A DNA stretch of 64,000 bases from Mesodorylaimus sp. YZB2_4 (Eukaryota > Nematoda > Enoplea > Dorylaimida > Dorylaimidae), in assembly GCA_030248295.1 (NCBI GenBank), contig JASANH010000846.1, positions 1 through 64,000 on the forward strand. Direction: 5' to 3'. How positions within the stretch are numbered: the stretch's first letter is position 1; each line of letters opens with the position of its first letter. A program made the position numbers and the translations under genes. This document shows, piece after piece, positions 9,464 through 22,269 of the stretch. The notes below the pieces were generated by a model, which did not search any database, had not been told where the DNA came from, and saw only the letters and a list, made by a program, of their open reading frames with translations.

Positions 9464-12400
9464 ATGACATGATTTCGAGTTCTGGATGCGCCTTGTTTTG
9501 TCATGACAGAAACCATAATCGATATAGAGATCCCTCTCTCCGCACGCACCAGGCGTGTTCGCTGGTCTGAACTAGCCATGACCAAGCATCTCATTCGATA
9601 CCTTATCGCCAAAGACCAATTTGAGGGTCGACATCACATGCGGAAGAATCGTATCGACGGGGCCCTTACTTGTTCATTTTATTGTAGAGTTTCTGGAACG
9701 GTCACGAAGAGGCAAACAGACGCAAGGGGCTCGCAGAGATAAAGCTGTGCTAGCTGAAAGGAAATGGGTAGGCCTCGATTTTCGGCAATTTCTGGAGCCA
9801 AATATTTTCAGGCAGCTGTTTCTTATCGGAAAGAGCGTGATATTCAAACAATGATCTGATAGAGACTAGGTGGGAGCTACTGTTGCCGTTGTCGTTCACG
9901 AGCCGTCCAGTGCTGGGTGGCTTGCGTGGCTGTTTGTTTGTCTTTCTCTGAACCAATCGATTACGCGTCTTTACGTTAGCGCGAAGCGAATATGACACAA
10001 GACGTGGCACAGCCAAGACAAGGAGCTCATCTAAAACAGCATAAAATGTCAATTTGTCAGTGTTTGCACCACGATACGAGAAGCTGGTAACGACTCAGTA
10101 AACCTGGAGAGCAAAACGCCGCGATGTCCGTCTGATCGTGAGTTTATCTATCGCACCATAGTTGTCAGTGGCAGATGTGGCCGAGGGGAAAAGGCGCTTG
10201 GATTGGTGCTGATTAGTTCAGCTGTGTGCAAGTTCAACTCCCACTTCATCCATTAGTTTTGAATTTTTCTTTCTTTCTCGCGCATCATCACGTGACAAAT
10301 GATTTTGTGGCTTTTCCCATCGTCGCGCCTCCTTGGTCTTTTCTTCCTCCCCCCTCCAAGAGGGGTTTCCTCATAAATGAAAAAGTGAATGAATCGTAAT
10401 GCACCATTTCTTTTGCATGAAACGCAGATGAATTCATACGGCCGTTTAAAATTTTTGACCATAGCTGTGTGGTGTATGGCACCCTGATGGTCAAAAGTCA
10501 TTTAAAGTCGTGCCAAACTGTTTAGGCAAGAAAGAATGACTGAGCGCGTAAAACCAAAATCCGAGTGGACAGTGGTCAGTGTCTACATTTAGCACCTTTT
10601 GCAGTATCATTTCCTCTCCCTTACCATGCTTGGCGAGCATCACACCTTAGCAGCACCAAATATTGAGTCTTTACAGGGGTTTTCTCTTAATATAATCCGT
10701 GTTCGCTCGTTCTGCGGGTGTCATTTGGCAATCATTTCTGCGCTCACTCGCCTAGAATCTATTTGTTTTCTCCTCGAGGAAGGCAAAATGGAATTGACGG
10801 GCGGCGCACAGATGATTTGCATGGTGCACGATGATGTCTATATGCCACATACTGCGTAGTGAGACAGATAACTTGTCATTCAACTGAAATCCGTCTTCTT
10901 GCAATTGCAGCGCAGGGCGCAGTGGTGCAGCCGTTCTAAGCGCCCGCCCTCCAAGATAAAGAGCTAGAGTTCTACTCTGGGAGGTGGTAAAAGTTTGCAT
11001 CTATCAAAATTTTTTCTTGCCTAAATTTGGGTGCTCGGAATTGAAAAATAAAGTCTCGCTTGGGCTAGAAAATGGCAGACATCAGCAAAACAGAAATAAA
11101 ACCCCAATTTTATTATGAGGAAGCCCCCAAACCGTCCCTGGCAGCACAATAGGCTTCGCATGTTGCCATGCTTTTACTAATCGTAAGTTTACCTTTGCAG
11201 TATTGCATGCCCTCTGTCTCGAGGAAACCCCTTTTTTCGTTCATGCAGATATAAGATGCAGATGACAGAGTAAGATGTCGTTGCTGTGCAAGTGGTGATC
11301 AGGGCAGTCAATTCAGAAACATGTATCTTCAGTCTCTTCACAAGCGCATGTTTTTGCAATTTCTCTCGATTTTGGCCGTCTAGATCGCATGCCGCAGCAT
11401 TTTATAAAACTACAGATTTCATGAATTTTATGCTTTTCAGTTCTTGAGCTAATTTGTGCTTACAGTATCGCTCTAACCGTTTTGTGTACATGAAAAAGTG
11501 GACTACAAGATTTACGATGAGGGTACACAAAGACGAGTAGAATTCATGAGTCAGGCAACAGATTACGCCCGCTGCGTCTTATTGATTTTGGGCGCAGGTG
11601 TGGGCTAGACAATAGGGTTTAGCCGTGAAAACAATGGGCAGGGCACCAACTTATCAACATTTGGCGGGCCCAAAACTCGTTCAACGAGGCTTACTCATTT
11701 CCTTTAACATCAGTCGGCCCATAAAAATACCATCTTTTCTATTCGGACAAAAGTGTACAGTAGACAAGTTTGGCTTTAATTTTTTCGAAGGGATAGGGTT
11801 AACTTCGTCTACCCGCCAGCCGTCGCTTCAGGGAAAATTCGGCCAGGTATGGCAAGTTGCTGAATCTGGGTCTCCGTCGTCGTCGTTATCGTGGCAAAGA
11901 ACGACGTGACAGAGAAGATCCTGCATTCGGTTCATGCACAGGCGCTTGGCGATCGAATTCCGCGCATGGCTTCGCCAACTGCAAGGAAAACGAGTATCTG
12001 TGAAATCCAGAACGTCAGGATGGATCATACAGCGTTCAGGCGAGGTAGGGACCTATTGCCTCGCACAGCTATATGCGATCAGAAGCAGCGACCATCTCGC
12101 TTGCTTGCCGTTTGGGATTACAATCCTACCGTTAAAAGAGTTTCACCGCAACGGTGTGAGGACAGCTCGTGGCAGCAGTGTGTGAGCCCTGCTGGTACTG
12201 TCGGTACCGTAGAGTTGAGGAGTCTGAACGAGAAGAAAATCAGGACACTTGTCATCGAAGACCAGTCGGGAAAGACCCTCCTTTCTGACCCGTCATCATT
12301 CTGAGACACCAATGTTTGCGTAGGATGCTCTCGGCAGAAAAGCTCCAAGTGGAGAGCTCAGGGAAGCTGCGTCGAGTTGGCCCCCCCCCCACGGCCAACA

Positions 12401-12932
12401 ACACCTAAACAAACCTAAACAAAGTTTCATTTTTTCGACAATTTCTGTATGGAATCAGTTGCCTGAGGTAGTGGCGCTCTGGCTGGCTCCATTGTCGACA
12501 AGGTTTATCTAGGCTGGTTTTTAAGTAACGTGCTAGCTTTTATAATTCTGTGTTTTATACTCCCTGAGTGCGCCTGTGGGGCTTGAGTATAAATAAAGTA
12601 TGAAGTATGGCCTCGCTTTTCATATCATGACTGCTGGCTGAAAATATACCCGGGGTAACTCGGGGCCAGCGAAACATTCAAATGCACGCAAGGACCAGCA
12701 CATTTTTAAAAGAGGTACAGCATATGTAAGGTGAATGTATGTTATACTTTACACTGCATCCCTGGCAATGTCGGCACAACCCATTAGCTATGGCGCATTT
12801 GGTGCGGCTGGCTGTTGTCGAATGTTTCTTTGCACGATGCTCTGGGGCCAAGGTTTCGTGATTTTGACTCAAAGTGAAGTTTGCAAGTCAATGTCGTTAA
12901 TATATATTATATTATAAGCCCATATTTCAGGC
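9464..12932. other. Long intergenic region without recognised genes
   Basis: No open frame here shows family similarity or plausible exon structure. It contains a degenerate tRNA-like sequence (10171-10252), a weaker A-box/B-box pair near 10915-10990, and a short poly-C run near 12380. The final bases, including a possible acceptor at about 12930, may belong to upstream non-coding or N-terminal exons of the gene at 12933. Confidence 0.5.
10171..10252 (+). pseudogene. Degenerate tRNA-like sequence (Ser/Leu type)
   Basis: A good internal A box (GATGTGGCCGAGGGG) is followed about 50 bp later by a B-box-like GTTCAACTCCC. The spacing fits a tRNA with a long variable arm, such as tRNA-Ser or tRNA-Leu. 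The acceptor and anticodon stems do not pair properly, so this is either a tRNA relic or the head of a tRNA-derived SINE. Confidence 0.35.
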
Positions 12933-14024
12933 ATGTTCATTTCGTCGGCACCATCTCTTACTGAAAGAGTCGTCAAGGACGAAAGTGACATGAAGGAGAT
13001 CGAAAATACGCCTCATTCTGATAACTCCGACAAGTTCAACTTATCAACGCATACGCATCAAACCGACTCCACCGAGGCACATATTACGAGAGCGGGTATG
13101 GACCGAAAGTATTAGGGTATATTTTGAATAGAAACTCAAAAACCTTACGAATAGTTGGCTCTAGGACCGACCGTGGGGTAAGCCGTCCGAATGCCGGCAG
13201 CACAAACGGAGTGGGATCGAACAGACCAGCGGTAAAAAATGCATCCAGTAAGTCTCTCGATTCTTATATTAGTTGCGAGAAACAGATTTTCACTGATTTA
13301 GGTGATATGGACTGGATTCCTTGGGTAACTGTGGTTGGCATCTGTCTTCTCGGTTTCATTATTCTGGGATTCTTATGGCTTTGCATTCGACGGGAACGAC
13401 GAAGAAAAGAGCGGAAAGCCAAAGAAAAGAAGACTTCCATAATCGAAGGGAGTAAGTACAGTAGGAGAGCCGGCGATTTGCATTTATTTCCTGCTTTTGA
13501 TAGAACAAGGACTGAAACCGGGCATGACAGACTGGATATAAGATTTGGGCCTTTCTGCAATGCAGTAAACTCCTTTTATTTTAGAAACATCAAACCCACC
13601 GAAAGAGGGGCCATCTACTGCCAGCTTGAGCAAATCGGCAAGTCGAAGTAGCGACAGTAAAAAAAAGAACGGTGCAACCGATTACAAACATCGAACTCAC
13701 CGCCGCCACAGCCGCAATCATAATCGATGGCCCGATGTAACGCCGGGTCTATGGGCTCAGGAAACAATCAAGGAACCTATCGACTCGTTGTCTCCTACAA
13801 GTATGTCGGCGACAGTCCAAGTGGCTGTATCGTCAGTCACGGCACAGTCAGAAGAATCCGTCGAACCAATAAGCATTAAAAGAGACAAAGTCTCAACTTC
13901 GAACGAGTCGGCAAGAACTTCGGAGAAACATCGATCAAATAACGGAAAGGTCGATCCGCCGATCAAATATTTTGACCCTAAACTTGCCCCGCCATCCAGA
14001 ACTAGCTGGCAAAGAATGCTATGA
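12933..14024 (+). CDS. Predicted single-pass membrane protein, function unknown
   Basis: Four exons can be joined in one frame from ATG 12933 to TGA 14022-14024. The N-terminal half is hydrophilic, rich in Ser, Thr, Asn and acidic residues, with no obvious domain. At about 13310-13380 lies one strong membrane helix (WVTVVGICLLGFIILGFLWL), followed immediately by a stop-transfer cluster of Arg and Lys. The cytoplasmic tail is basic, then Ser-rich, and contains GLWAQETI. The end, KYFDPKLAPPSRTSWQRML, is compact and could be a binding motif. By the positive-inside rule the N terminus is outside. No signal peptide is visible at the chosen start, and the acceptor-like site just upstream suggests a missing first exon carrying it. 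I recognise no family; the overall plan resembles adhesion or syndecan-like proteins, but that is inference. Confidence 0.65.
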
Positions 14025-16012
14025 ACTCGTTGGTGTAGGTTCTGTGCTGCTCTAACTGATAAGCTCTTGATCCTCCAGTGGCTGCAAGTACTTGTATTGC
14101 TTTGAAGTCTACGTAGTGGTTGGAAAAAGCAACAAATATTTCGCTGCTAAGCGAAGAGTCATGATGGTTCAAACTCGGTGACGTTACTCAATCACAGCTT
14201 GTCAAAGTTCCGAAATAAGGAACCTACCATGCACGAGTGCCCGCTAGCCAGGGCTGTTCAGCCTCTTGGACATTCTAGCTGGTGCGTTTTCTCATGGGCA
14301 CACCGCCTGCCATGGGTCTTCGAATGCGATTGCGTCTTGCGTGCGATGGCGTTGCTGCCTCTTCCTTTCGCCCTCTGTTGGCCTGGTGGATTAGGCGAGT
14401 AGGCGTCCGTCATTCACGCCGGTGGCGCAGTTACCAGCAAGTGTTCGACTGGCGTCCTGGTAAATCACTTTGTGTAAAATGTGTTGGTTCACCCCATACC
14501 AGCGTTTTGTGATCTGTAGAACATGATTGACCGTTGGGGTCCCGCATCGAATCCGCGCAGTGTATCTCTCACTCCCAATCTAGCCAATTCTCTTGTTGTG
14601 TTTGCCCATGGGAGAAAATGAGCTCGTGTGACACTTTGTTTCTTCTTGTTGATTTCCAGTAACTGATTGTGAGGCTGGACGACGACTATAGCAAACGAGA
14701 CCTGCCTCCTCCCCATCTGAGGTTGCACGCGAGTATCGCACCAGTGCGGAGTCGGCTGCAAATAGTGTATGGTTAGTACACTGCACCAGTGATTGCAGTG
14801 GTGCAGGCTCGTTTTTCGCTCTGGGCTCATGTTTTTTATTTTATGTTTATACCATACGAGTACAAGCTGGCACCTGACCAGAGTCGGGTATGCCCTCTCG
14901 ATAGTGAAAAGGTACATCGTGCACGGAATGTTTTAGTTTCTCGAGCACTCTTCGGTAAGTGCAAAGATTCCCAAACCCCCTGGCTGAAAACTGGGGCCAT
15001 CCGTCTTTTGTTCTAGTGCTTTCTATCAGGCCTAGGCAACACACGCCCAGTGTAGTTATCTATTTCGCACTGATCGTACCTTTCATCAACTCGAGCGACA
15101 CACTTATCTTTGCAAGCACGTGGTTGGTGACACCCACGTGTACTCGCGATAGAAGACGTTGTTTATTCTCGAAATAATAGCAGCGTGCCTGTCGGTGTCT
15201 GTATCCGGCATTCGAGCACGTGTGGAAAAATTTTATTCATCTGCATCAGCATCCAACTTCTTCAAGGTTTACTCGGAGCATTCCTTCGGACAAACCAGAC
15301 CAGCCAAAGCGCCTGCGCTCCGCAACTTGACGAATAAAAGGATAAAAATAGCACAGATAGTATAACATAAACAGATACTGTAATTTGGTACTCCGCAATC
15401 TCGACAATTATGGCGATGCACATCGTAAAGATATGCTATCACTTGATTGCCAACGGGCCAGACAGTGCTGATGGAGTGCCTGCCAGGCTAGGCTCATTAG
15501 GTTCTCCTTCAATGCCGCCTGTCTGAAAATCAGATAAAGATTTGTGTATGAATCGAGGGAAATGAACCCTGAGACCAACAGTCTTGGCCGTCAACCGTGG
15601 TCAAAAGAAAAGATGGGAAGTGCCTATACTTCCGTAATGAACGTGAGCAATCAAAATATGAGCTATAGAGTGAGCGTCGCGGCTGAACTGTATTCCTAGT
15701 CGTCATAAAATTTAAAAGTTTTTCGCAAGAAAAAATGTCAAGTGAAAAAGATAGCGTTAAAATATTTTTACATCCAAGCCATGCTCTCATTTTCAGACAT
15801 TTTCCAAGTAAAGCCTTTGAAAAAGTAGGCTGTCCAGTGAACCAACCAAGACGGCGGGCAGATTGCAGTCGAAGAAGCAAATGCTTTGTTTGAAATTATG
15901 GAACTCAGCACTGGATTCGATACAGTAGACCACTAGCCTAGGGGTAAAGTCAAGTCTTAAGGGAAACCAGAGGACTACCTGTAGCTCCGCAAAGCATGCC
16001 CCAATCTAACTG
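14025..16012. other. Intergenic, no feature recognised
   Basis: Open frames in this stretch lack family similarity or splice continuity. No repeat with clear ends was detected. The 3' UTRs of the membrane-protein gene (plus) and of cysteine dioxygenase (minus) must lie at the two edges. Confidence 0.45.
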
Positions 16013-17235
16013 CTATGTGCACAGTCGTACCTTGTACTCAACCTTCTGCCCATACTTGCTCCAAAAGGTCACTTTGCATTTGCTCCTGTGTCCAGTGCGC
16101 TCGTCAAAGATGCTGCATTCCTCATATGCTGGGATGTAGAGATGTAGGCTGACGGCAACGTCTGCGTGGCTGGGGTTTTCCATGCGATGCAGTCCGAGGG
16201 AGTCTGAAATATGAAGCCAGGGTAACCAAACGGACCAATCACTGGTTCAACCACAGATAAATTGCGCGCAGAGGCAATCGATCCTTTGTCCAGAGCAGGC
16301 AGCTGCGAGCCTTGCCCATAGGATGATGCTTCAGTCATGGCAAGGTCGACTTGTTGGCCTCTCTCGTTATTTTGACGTTTTCAAAAGCTCCACTGGTCAC
16401 CCCCTCCATTAACCAGACGTTACGTGTTAATCAGCTTTTGACGAAACACAATTATTTTACATTGCGAACTCTTTGTTCCTCCCCTCCCGTGTAAGACTGG
16501 AGTACTGTAGACGCATGAGTCAAGCGCTGTGCAGCCCATCCCGCCTCATGTATGTTCTCATACATTATGTGATGCTCAACCTGCACTTACCACTCATATA
16601 AGACACTCCGTTAGTATCGTAGATATTGACCGCTTTGGTCGTCATCTGATCACCTTCCTCTTTCGGCCATTCATACAATGTCTCTTTCAGCTTTCCATCA
16701 AGTATTTTGACAAAACAGTGAGCATCAGCATGATCGTGGATACTGCTACCCATACCTTCTCCCCAGCACAGGATCATCAGATTGTACTTGCCGTTGCCCG
16801 CGTCGACCAAGTTCCGGGTGTATCTGAAATGGACGTCAAAAGACCCCTGTTAGCCACAAGCTACTTGAACACGTGGCTGTGGTTTTACGGCACAAACAAA
16901 ACTCATGCCAACCTTAAAAGGAAGTTGGCATCTCAAAACGTTGCGCAAATATGGATGATGCAATCCCGAAAAGAATCAGGAACTTACTGTTACTTCAGTC
17001 TCATCTACTGTAGTCTCATTCCAGCCTTTTCTGACGACACGTTGTACATGTGATGCAGAATTGTAGTTACTTACTTGTGGGGGTCAAATTTAGCGAACTT
17101 GGCCCAATCAGCTCTGTTACTTTTATATGAGGCCAATAAGTCCATCACTTCCTCCACATTCACGTGATCATCTTCAAAGATCCGTCTCAAGTGACCAATG
17201 AGGTCATTCAAGTCCAAACACTTTTGTCCTTTCAT
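16013..17235 (-). CDS. CDO1: Cysteine dioxygenase
   Basis: The enzyme oxidises cysteine to cysteine sulfinate with O2 and a mononuclear Fe(II), the first step of taurine and sulfate production, in the cytosol. Three exons on the minus strand give a complete protein. The first starts [16 protein letters not shown]; an upstream in-frame GTG is not used. The second carries [20 protein letters not shown], with two iron-binding His and the Cys of the family crosslink. The third carries [20 protein letters not shown], with the third iron-ligand His, followed by the Tyr partner of the crosslink. The stop is TAG at 16013-16015. The intron phases join cleanly (the GAC of DSLGLH is split by the second intron). 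Length of about 190-200 residues is normal for the eukaryotic family. All catalytic residues are present, so it should be active. Confidence 0.92.
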
Positions 17236-19350
17236 TTTACAACTGTTCCGATCAAGCAACGAAGCGTAATTTTGCACCAGCTAGAGCTCTGGTTCACTTT
17301 TCGAATACTTGAACAATGAGCAGTTAGGCGCAATCCTCTTCTTCCAATCCGGCTGTGAACGGCGAGATAATAAACTGTCACTTTGGCGCGTGATCAGTCT
17401 TTTAAAAACTGGTAGTTGTGCGCTGCCTTATATAGGCCTTATCGCGGACCAAAATGTGGAACCAGCCGATGCTTGTTTTGTTTTTGCGCCGTGCCTTACA
17501 GTTAAATGATGGACGCATCCGCAATATTGTAACCGCCTTCAAGTGCCCTGGTACTAGTTGGCGGAGAAGAAAATAGTGTTATCGTGCTGCCGGGGATTTG
17601 TGGAAGGCGATTACAAACTTAACTCAGCCGACTTGCACACAATGCAGAAACCCGTCGCAGAGGGTGACGTCAGAGAATGAGGTTATGCTTACAGTAAGCC
17701 ACTGACTTGTGAACCAAGTGAAAAGTAAAATGGGCCGAAAATGCAGACTCCAATTGGAGGCCGAAGAGCCTAATAAGGGTGAAAATAAATAGAAAATTGG
17801 CCGATTTTGCTACAGGCGCGCCAAAATCTTATTCTTTGACGACTTACGACAAAGTGCAGCGTGGTGGACATTATCCTCCTGCCATAGTGCCATAGTGCGT
17901 TAATTTGTTTTTTCTTATATTCCCTCAGGCTAATCCCATGGATAAACGTTTTGTGGCCCCAAAAGAGCCAACTTTGATATTTGTTTTTCCCTTTTTAGCC
18001 CTTTCGCCCATTGTCTATGCGGGCTGGACTGTTTGCGCGTCGTTACTAGAGTCGCCTTGGCCCTGTAACCGCTCTCCGGGCGCAGGGGATCAAAGCCCTC
18101 ACACGACCGCGCACACACGGCACCATTCTAGTACCAATCACACCACAAGACGTCCCTACTGTATCATGGTGCTCACGGGCCATCGTTTTTCAGGGGAGGT
18201 TACCAACACTTGCAAGATGGAGGGTGTCACCCAAATCGTAAGCAAATATCTTCCACACAAGGGATTTAGCCCTAGTCGATAATGCGACTGAACGAGAATC
18301 ATTAGTCCCAATCAACTACGTCTGGTTTGAAGGAGCACAGAGCCCCTCGATGCCAGTGGAACTACTGTATCTTCAAGCTAAGCGAATGCAGCATCGTATG
18401 CTCCGATGCAGAGAGGATGATAGTGGCATACGAAGGGCCCGTGGTTTGTTACAGTGGAAAAGTCGTAAAGGCCTAGCCGACAGAGGATGACACCCATGCT
18501 ACCCACTGCTGCACTGCAGTCCGCTAAGATTGCCTCCGGCGCGATTACGGTAGTGCTTCTTTTGGGTATGGAGATTCTGTTATGCGCCCCAAACCTCTAA
18601 AATATTTTTTTATCTCAAGGACTCGGAGTCATATAGTCAGTTGAGACAGATTTCTTATGTCATTTTGTAGTTGGGTGGTGTGCATGGCAGCACCCGTACT
18701 TAACCATTTTCCACATTCCATACAGTCAAATAACGGACGAAGGGAGCCTTTTTCCGCACTATTTCATCCGTTCCTGCTCCATGATAAAGAGCAGTCTTTT
18801 GTTGTTTCGACAGGCAGCTCGTATATCGTCTACGGCCTGGTTTACGACCACGTGCATGCAAGGTGTGCCAGCCAGAATGGTGTTAGACGAAGGTGAGGGC
18901 TTGATTGCTCAGTTCCAAAGCAAAAACTGATAAACAAAACGGAGCTAGCACTGAAGTCAGGGGCGATTGCGACTAGCTAAACATGACATCCCGCTTTGCC
19001 ATTAGATCGTGCCTTGACGTGGTCGGAAAAATGCGTTGCTTAACTGCCGACGCCTCTTCTTATCAGTGCCTTGTAAATAATAGGCTGAAATAGTTTGCGC
19101 CTTTGCCTTGAAGTATCCAATGAGAGTCGGTCTGCGTGGCTAGTGACATGCTCATGTTTATGTTCATAATATTCTATATGGGCGAAGCGGCACGTTTTAG
19201 AAGAGATGAATTCCACTGCCGCGAATCGAGCCATCGTCTCGCACCACCTAGCTCCTTTATACTATCTCGACCTGTTCTTTTGTTCTTTTATTTTTCTAAC
19301 TCCTCTTTTCCCAAAGCTATTCCCTAGCATCAGCACAGCATCAGCATCAG
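17236..19350. other. Intergenic, no feature recognised
   Basis: No supported coding exon or RNA gene. The open frames are short, lack splice continuity and have no recognised motifs. The promoter of cysteine dioxygenase should lie at the left edge. Confidence 0.45.
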
Positions 19351-19565
19351 CTCGAAGAGACAGGATTGCCTGTCTTTTCGAGCGTCACGGTCAAGCATTT
19401 CTGCCGACGTACAGTATGTACATAGGTAATAATACTGTACCGTATAAGAAACGTCTGGTCCGAATGAACTGACGTGTACTAACCCATTGCTTGTGTCGAG
19501 CCATCGTCCAACCATGATTGCCAGTTCGCAAGCATTCCTGGGTCGGCAATCCTGTCTCTTCGAGC
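19351..19565. repeat. Hairpin with an extra inverted copy
   Basis: A near-perfect hairpin occupies 19351-19382, with arms CTCGAAGAGACAGG and CCTGTCTTTTCGAG. The left arm plus loop (21 bp) recurs inverted at 19545-19565. This looks like the end structure of a small mobile element, but no complete element could be delimited. Confidence 0.6.
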
Positions 19566-20059
19566 GTCATTTCTTTACCGTCATCACCGTCACCATCTTT
19601 TATAGAGGATTCTTGCCAGTATGAGAACTCCTTGCCACCCATCCTTCAGAGGGAATTATGGCTCCTTGAGGTAGGCGTAAAGGCTGTGGGTTGTGGCTCT
19701 TGATTGATTGAGCTTGATGACTCGCTATCACGGCTAACTTGCTAGCGTTGTCCGATGTATCGTGTCCTATGCGAGTACAGTAGGTGCAGAGGAAACGTGG
19801 GAAGCTGACGTAGACTACACTACTTTCGCACAGGGCGATTGATAAATGGCCTACTGTAATAAGAAATGCCTCGTATGGTCGACAGCTGTCAATATATTTT
19901 TCCGTCAAAGACTGCTGACTCTACCAGTTGTATTACGACTGGGTCCGTATTACTGGAGGGAGTGACCGGTGGAGCTTTTGCACCACGCCTACCAAGTCTT
20001 CCGACCTAGTACATGGCTGAAACGTCACCTAGACGTGTGACGGCTCCATGTAGCCAGTG

Positions 20060-20773
20060 TCGCGTCATAATGCGTCCTCATCATACATAAAGCGTCGGGG
20101 AGGACGCATTATGATCGGTCAGCGGCCATCATAATGTGTCTAGGGAAATCATATTGCCTCCGGGGTTCAGTGTTGAGCTGGCAACTGTCTGTTCCGAACC
20201 TTGAGCCATGTCATTACCAATTCCGAGGAACATCATTTGGCTCTTCGCAAGGCAAATCGATCTGCGATGAAATCAGCAAGAACGAAAGCCGATACCTGCA
20301 ACAGCCCGCCGAGGACTACTTCCAAAAGACAAAGATGCGAGAAGATCACTCGTGGGGCTCAGATGTCGATCTGCAAGTTGCTGCGGATCTATGTATTGGA
20401 GACCGAAATTCGGTGTTACTGTCCACAGGTCAGTGGGTTTGCTTGGGTCCAGTTTAAGTCAAAGATTCGCTCGTCCGATAAAGCGATTTTTATTGTCAAT
20501 TGTTCGCATCATTTCGTGCCTTTGTATAAATATTCATTCCTTTATTCTCTTTATCGCCTCGCCTTAATATCGTCTTCAAGTCTTTGCTTTTCTTTGCTTT
20601 GTTTTGTTGGCTTTTGCTTTGTTTTGATGTTATATGGTATGATACATGATGTTACGACAGCAGTCTACATTTGGATCGGCTTAGCTGCTTTTGGGCCACC
20701 TGGACTCATTATGATACCCTCTGACTCATTATGACGTCATAATGAGTCCAGCCGGACGCATTATGTCATGACA
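20060..20773. mobile_element. Non-autonomous TIR element, about 0.7 kb
   Basis: The ends are inverted: GTGTCGCGTCATAATGCGTCC on the left and the reverse complement of a closely similar 20-mer on the right (20753-20773). The motif CATAATGCGTCC or its complement recurs near both ends (about 20066, 20099, 20130 and 20700-20750), so the termini are built of sub-terminal palindromes. The internal frame of 177 codons on the plus strand has no recognised transposase motif. The matching empty site in the copy at 41950-42110 supports insertion. Confidence 0.65.
20723..20748. repeat. 26-bp perfect palindrome
   Basis: The sequence GACTCATTATGAC followed by its exact reverse complement forms an uninterrupted 26-bp palindrome with a central GACGTC. 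It lies near the right end of the TIR element and repeats the CATTATG terminal motif, so it may be a transposase-binding site or a folding structure. Confidence 0.8.
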
Positions 20774-20943
20774 CCGGCTCCGTGCAGAGTATCGATTACC
20801 AGCCGAGCCTCTACGCAGTCATGAGATAGAAGACAGATTCTTTGACCTGGGTAGGGGACCTCCAGGGATCCTTCCAATTGACTTTTCCACAGCCTTGACC
20901 TGAGGATTTACGCTTAGCCGCGCCAGAGCTGCTTCTCAATCGC

Positions 20944-21200
20944 TTGCTCTTATTACTGTACCAGCTTAACTGGCGGGGTTTTATGGAGCATCTCCTCTTT
21001 GACTTATTAGTGGATGCTGTGGACTGCTTCTCGTCTGGAATTCCATGCACGGCCACATGCTTGTGCGTGGATCGGTGCAGGAACCATGCCAACCTTGCGG
21101 CTTCAACAACAAGTGGAAGCCATGACGGCGGAGCGAGGCGAAAATTTTCATTGCAAACCAAAAACTGCGAGCTTTTACCCCGCGATTTTCGCCCTTAGAG
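20944..21200 (+). pseudogene. Fragment of retroelement CXC-domain protein
   Basis: The plus-strand reading CFSSGIPCTATCLCVDRCRN is the second half of a Tesmin/TSO1-type CXC motif (CxCFxxGxxCxxxCxCxxCxN). Its DNA and protein match the fuller copy at 23736-24010, which lies just upstream of a retropepsin. This copy is therefore probably a degraded piece of the same Gypsy-type retrotransposon. It has no defined start or end and the frame upstream is closed. Confidence 0.5.
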
Positions 21201-22265
21201 TGTGGTCCTAGGATAGTTAGTTTCTGGAACTTGGCAACGATAAGTTTTTGAATTTAGAAACCGTAATGATAAAGGCTATCCGCTTGGAGTTCTATTTCCT
21301 TTGTTGTGACCACTGCCGCTTGGGGGCGCCTGGAGTTCTTGGGGGTGTGCCTTGGGCACTTGGCTCGGTGAGGAGGAGCCAGGGCGGTATAAGAGCAGGC
21401 CGCCTGGAGAGATCGGAGCTCTCCCGTGCTTGTTTTCACTCGATTCGGTTCCATCTGTTTTGTTCTGAACTTGTGGGGAGCCACCCCTTGTGTTGTCCAC
21501 CCCATTGGCAGAACTGTGGGGCAGGCCAGGCGCCAGCCAGGGACTTCGACTAGCATACTCTCAAAGGGCCTCTGCGGTCGTCGTTTTCTTTGGTTCATAC
21601 TGGAAGAGTCCAGGAGTTGACTCCAGGGCAGGTACTTGGTTTGTCTGCGGATTTGTCGGTGGGTAAGATCTAGGACCGTTGAGACATCGTCGTGCTTTGT
21701 TTTGCTTCGTAAAGGATATTCTGGTGTTGACGGAAGTCTTTACTGCGCCGCCGACTGTGGAACTGTTCGTCAGCGTAGGCATCTTAGGACAGGGTGTATT
21801 CGACCAGCAGCCAGGCTAGCGTATCATTGCACAGAGCAGTTGAACGCACCCTTGGGAGGCACGGCGACCACGCCTGAGGGGTTTCGGAGGAGTCTCAGTG
21901 ATCGATACTCTGCAGGATTAAGCCTTTCTACCAGGCTTGGGCTATTGAAGACCTTGGACCGCTCGCATGTAAGATCAGCCCGAACCCGCCGGTACGAGAG
22001 CGAAGAAGATCTGTCGCCCACTCGCGAACAACAACCGTCACACCTTCACTACATTTGAGTATCTAGTGCTTAGAGATGGTAGAGATGCAAATAAAATGGA
22101 ACTTATCGTTAGTGTGGCAGTTGTCGGAATGGTGTCAATGGTCTTTCTCTGCATGGTATCTTTAGTGCATGCATGCTGCGCATTGGAAATAACGCGGTTA
22201 TGAAGACGGTGCTGCGAAGTGTAGTAGGTGGTGTGTTTGGCCTGTGGAGAAGGTAGTGTATCTGC
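21201..22265. other. Unassigned region, possibly retroelement-derived
   Basis: An open plus-strand frame of 140 codons (21636-22058) ends in an Arg/Ser/Glu-rich stretch but shows no recognised domain. It lies between two retroelement fragments, so it could be decayed Gag. I would not call it a gene. Confidence 0.35.
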
Positions 22266-22269
22266 TTGC

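Larger units (their letters stand above)
19930..20800. repeat. Dispersed repeat copy, split by a nested TIR element
   Basis: The left part (about 19940-20060) matches 41950-42110: the shared blocks include a TATTACTGGAGG core and GGAGCTTTTG, then ACCACGCC. The right part (from about 20775) matches where the other copy reads CTCCGTGCAGA. The 700-bp element between them is absent from the second copy, which marks it as a later insertion. Confidence 0.65.

Noticed and set aside
10915..10990. tRNA-like A/B-box pair
   Set aside because: The boxes are weak and no cloverleaf pairing could be drawn.
20201..20734. 177-codon frame inside the TIR element as a transposase
   Set aside because: No catalytic acidic motif or DNA-binding domain could be seen, and the C-terminal half is just hydrophobic low-complexity sequence.
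21636..22058. 140-codon frame as a Gag protein
   Set aside because: Context is suggestive, but no Gag or zinc-knuckle motif is present in it.
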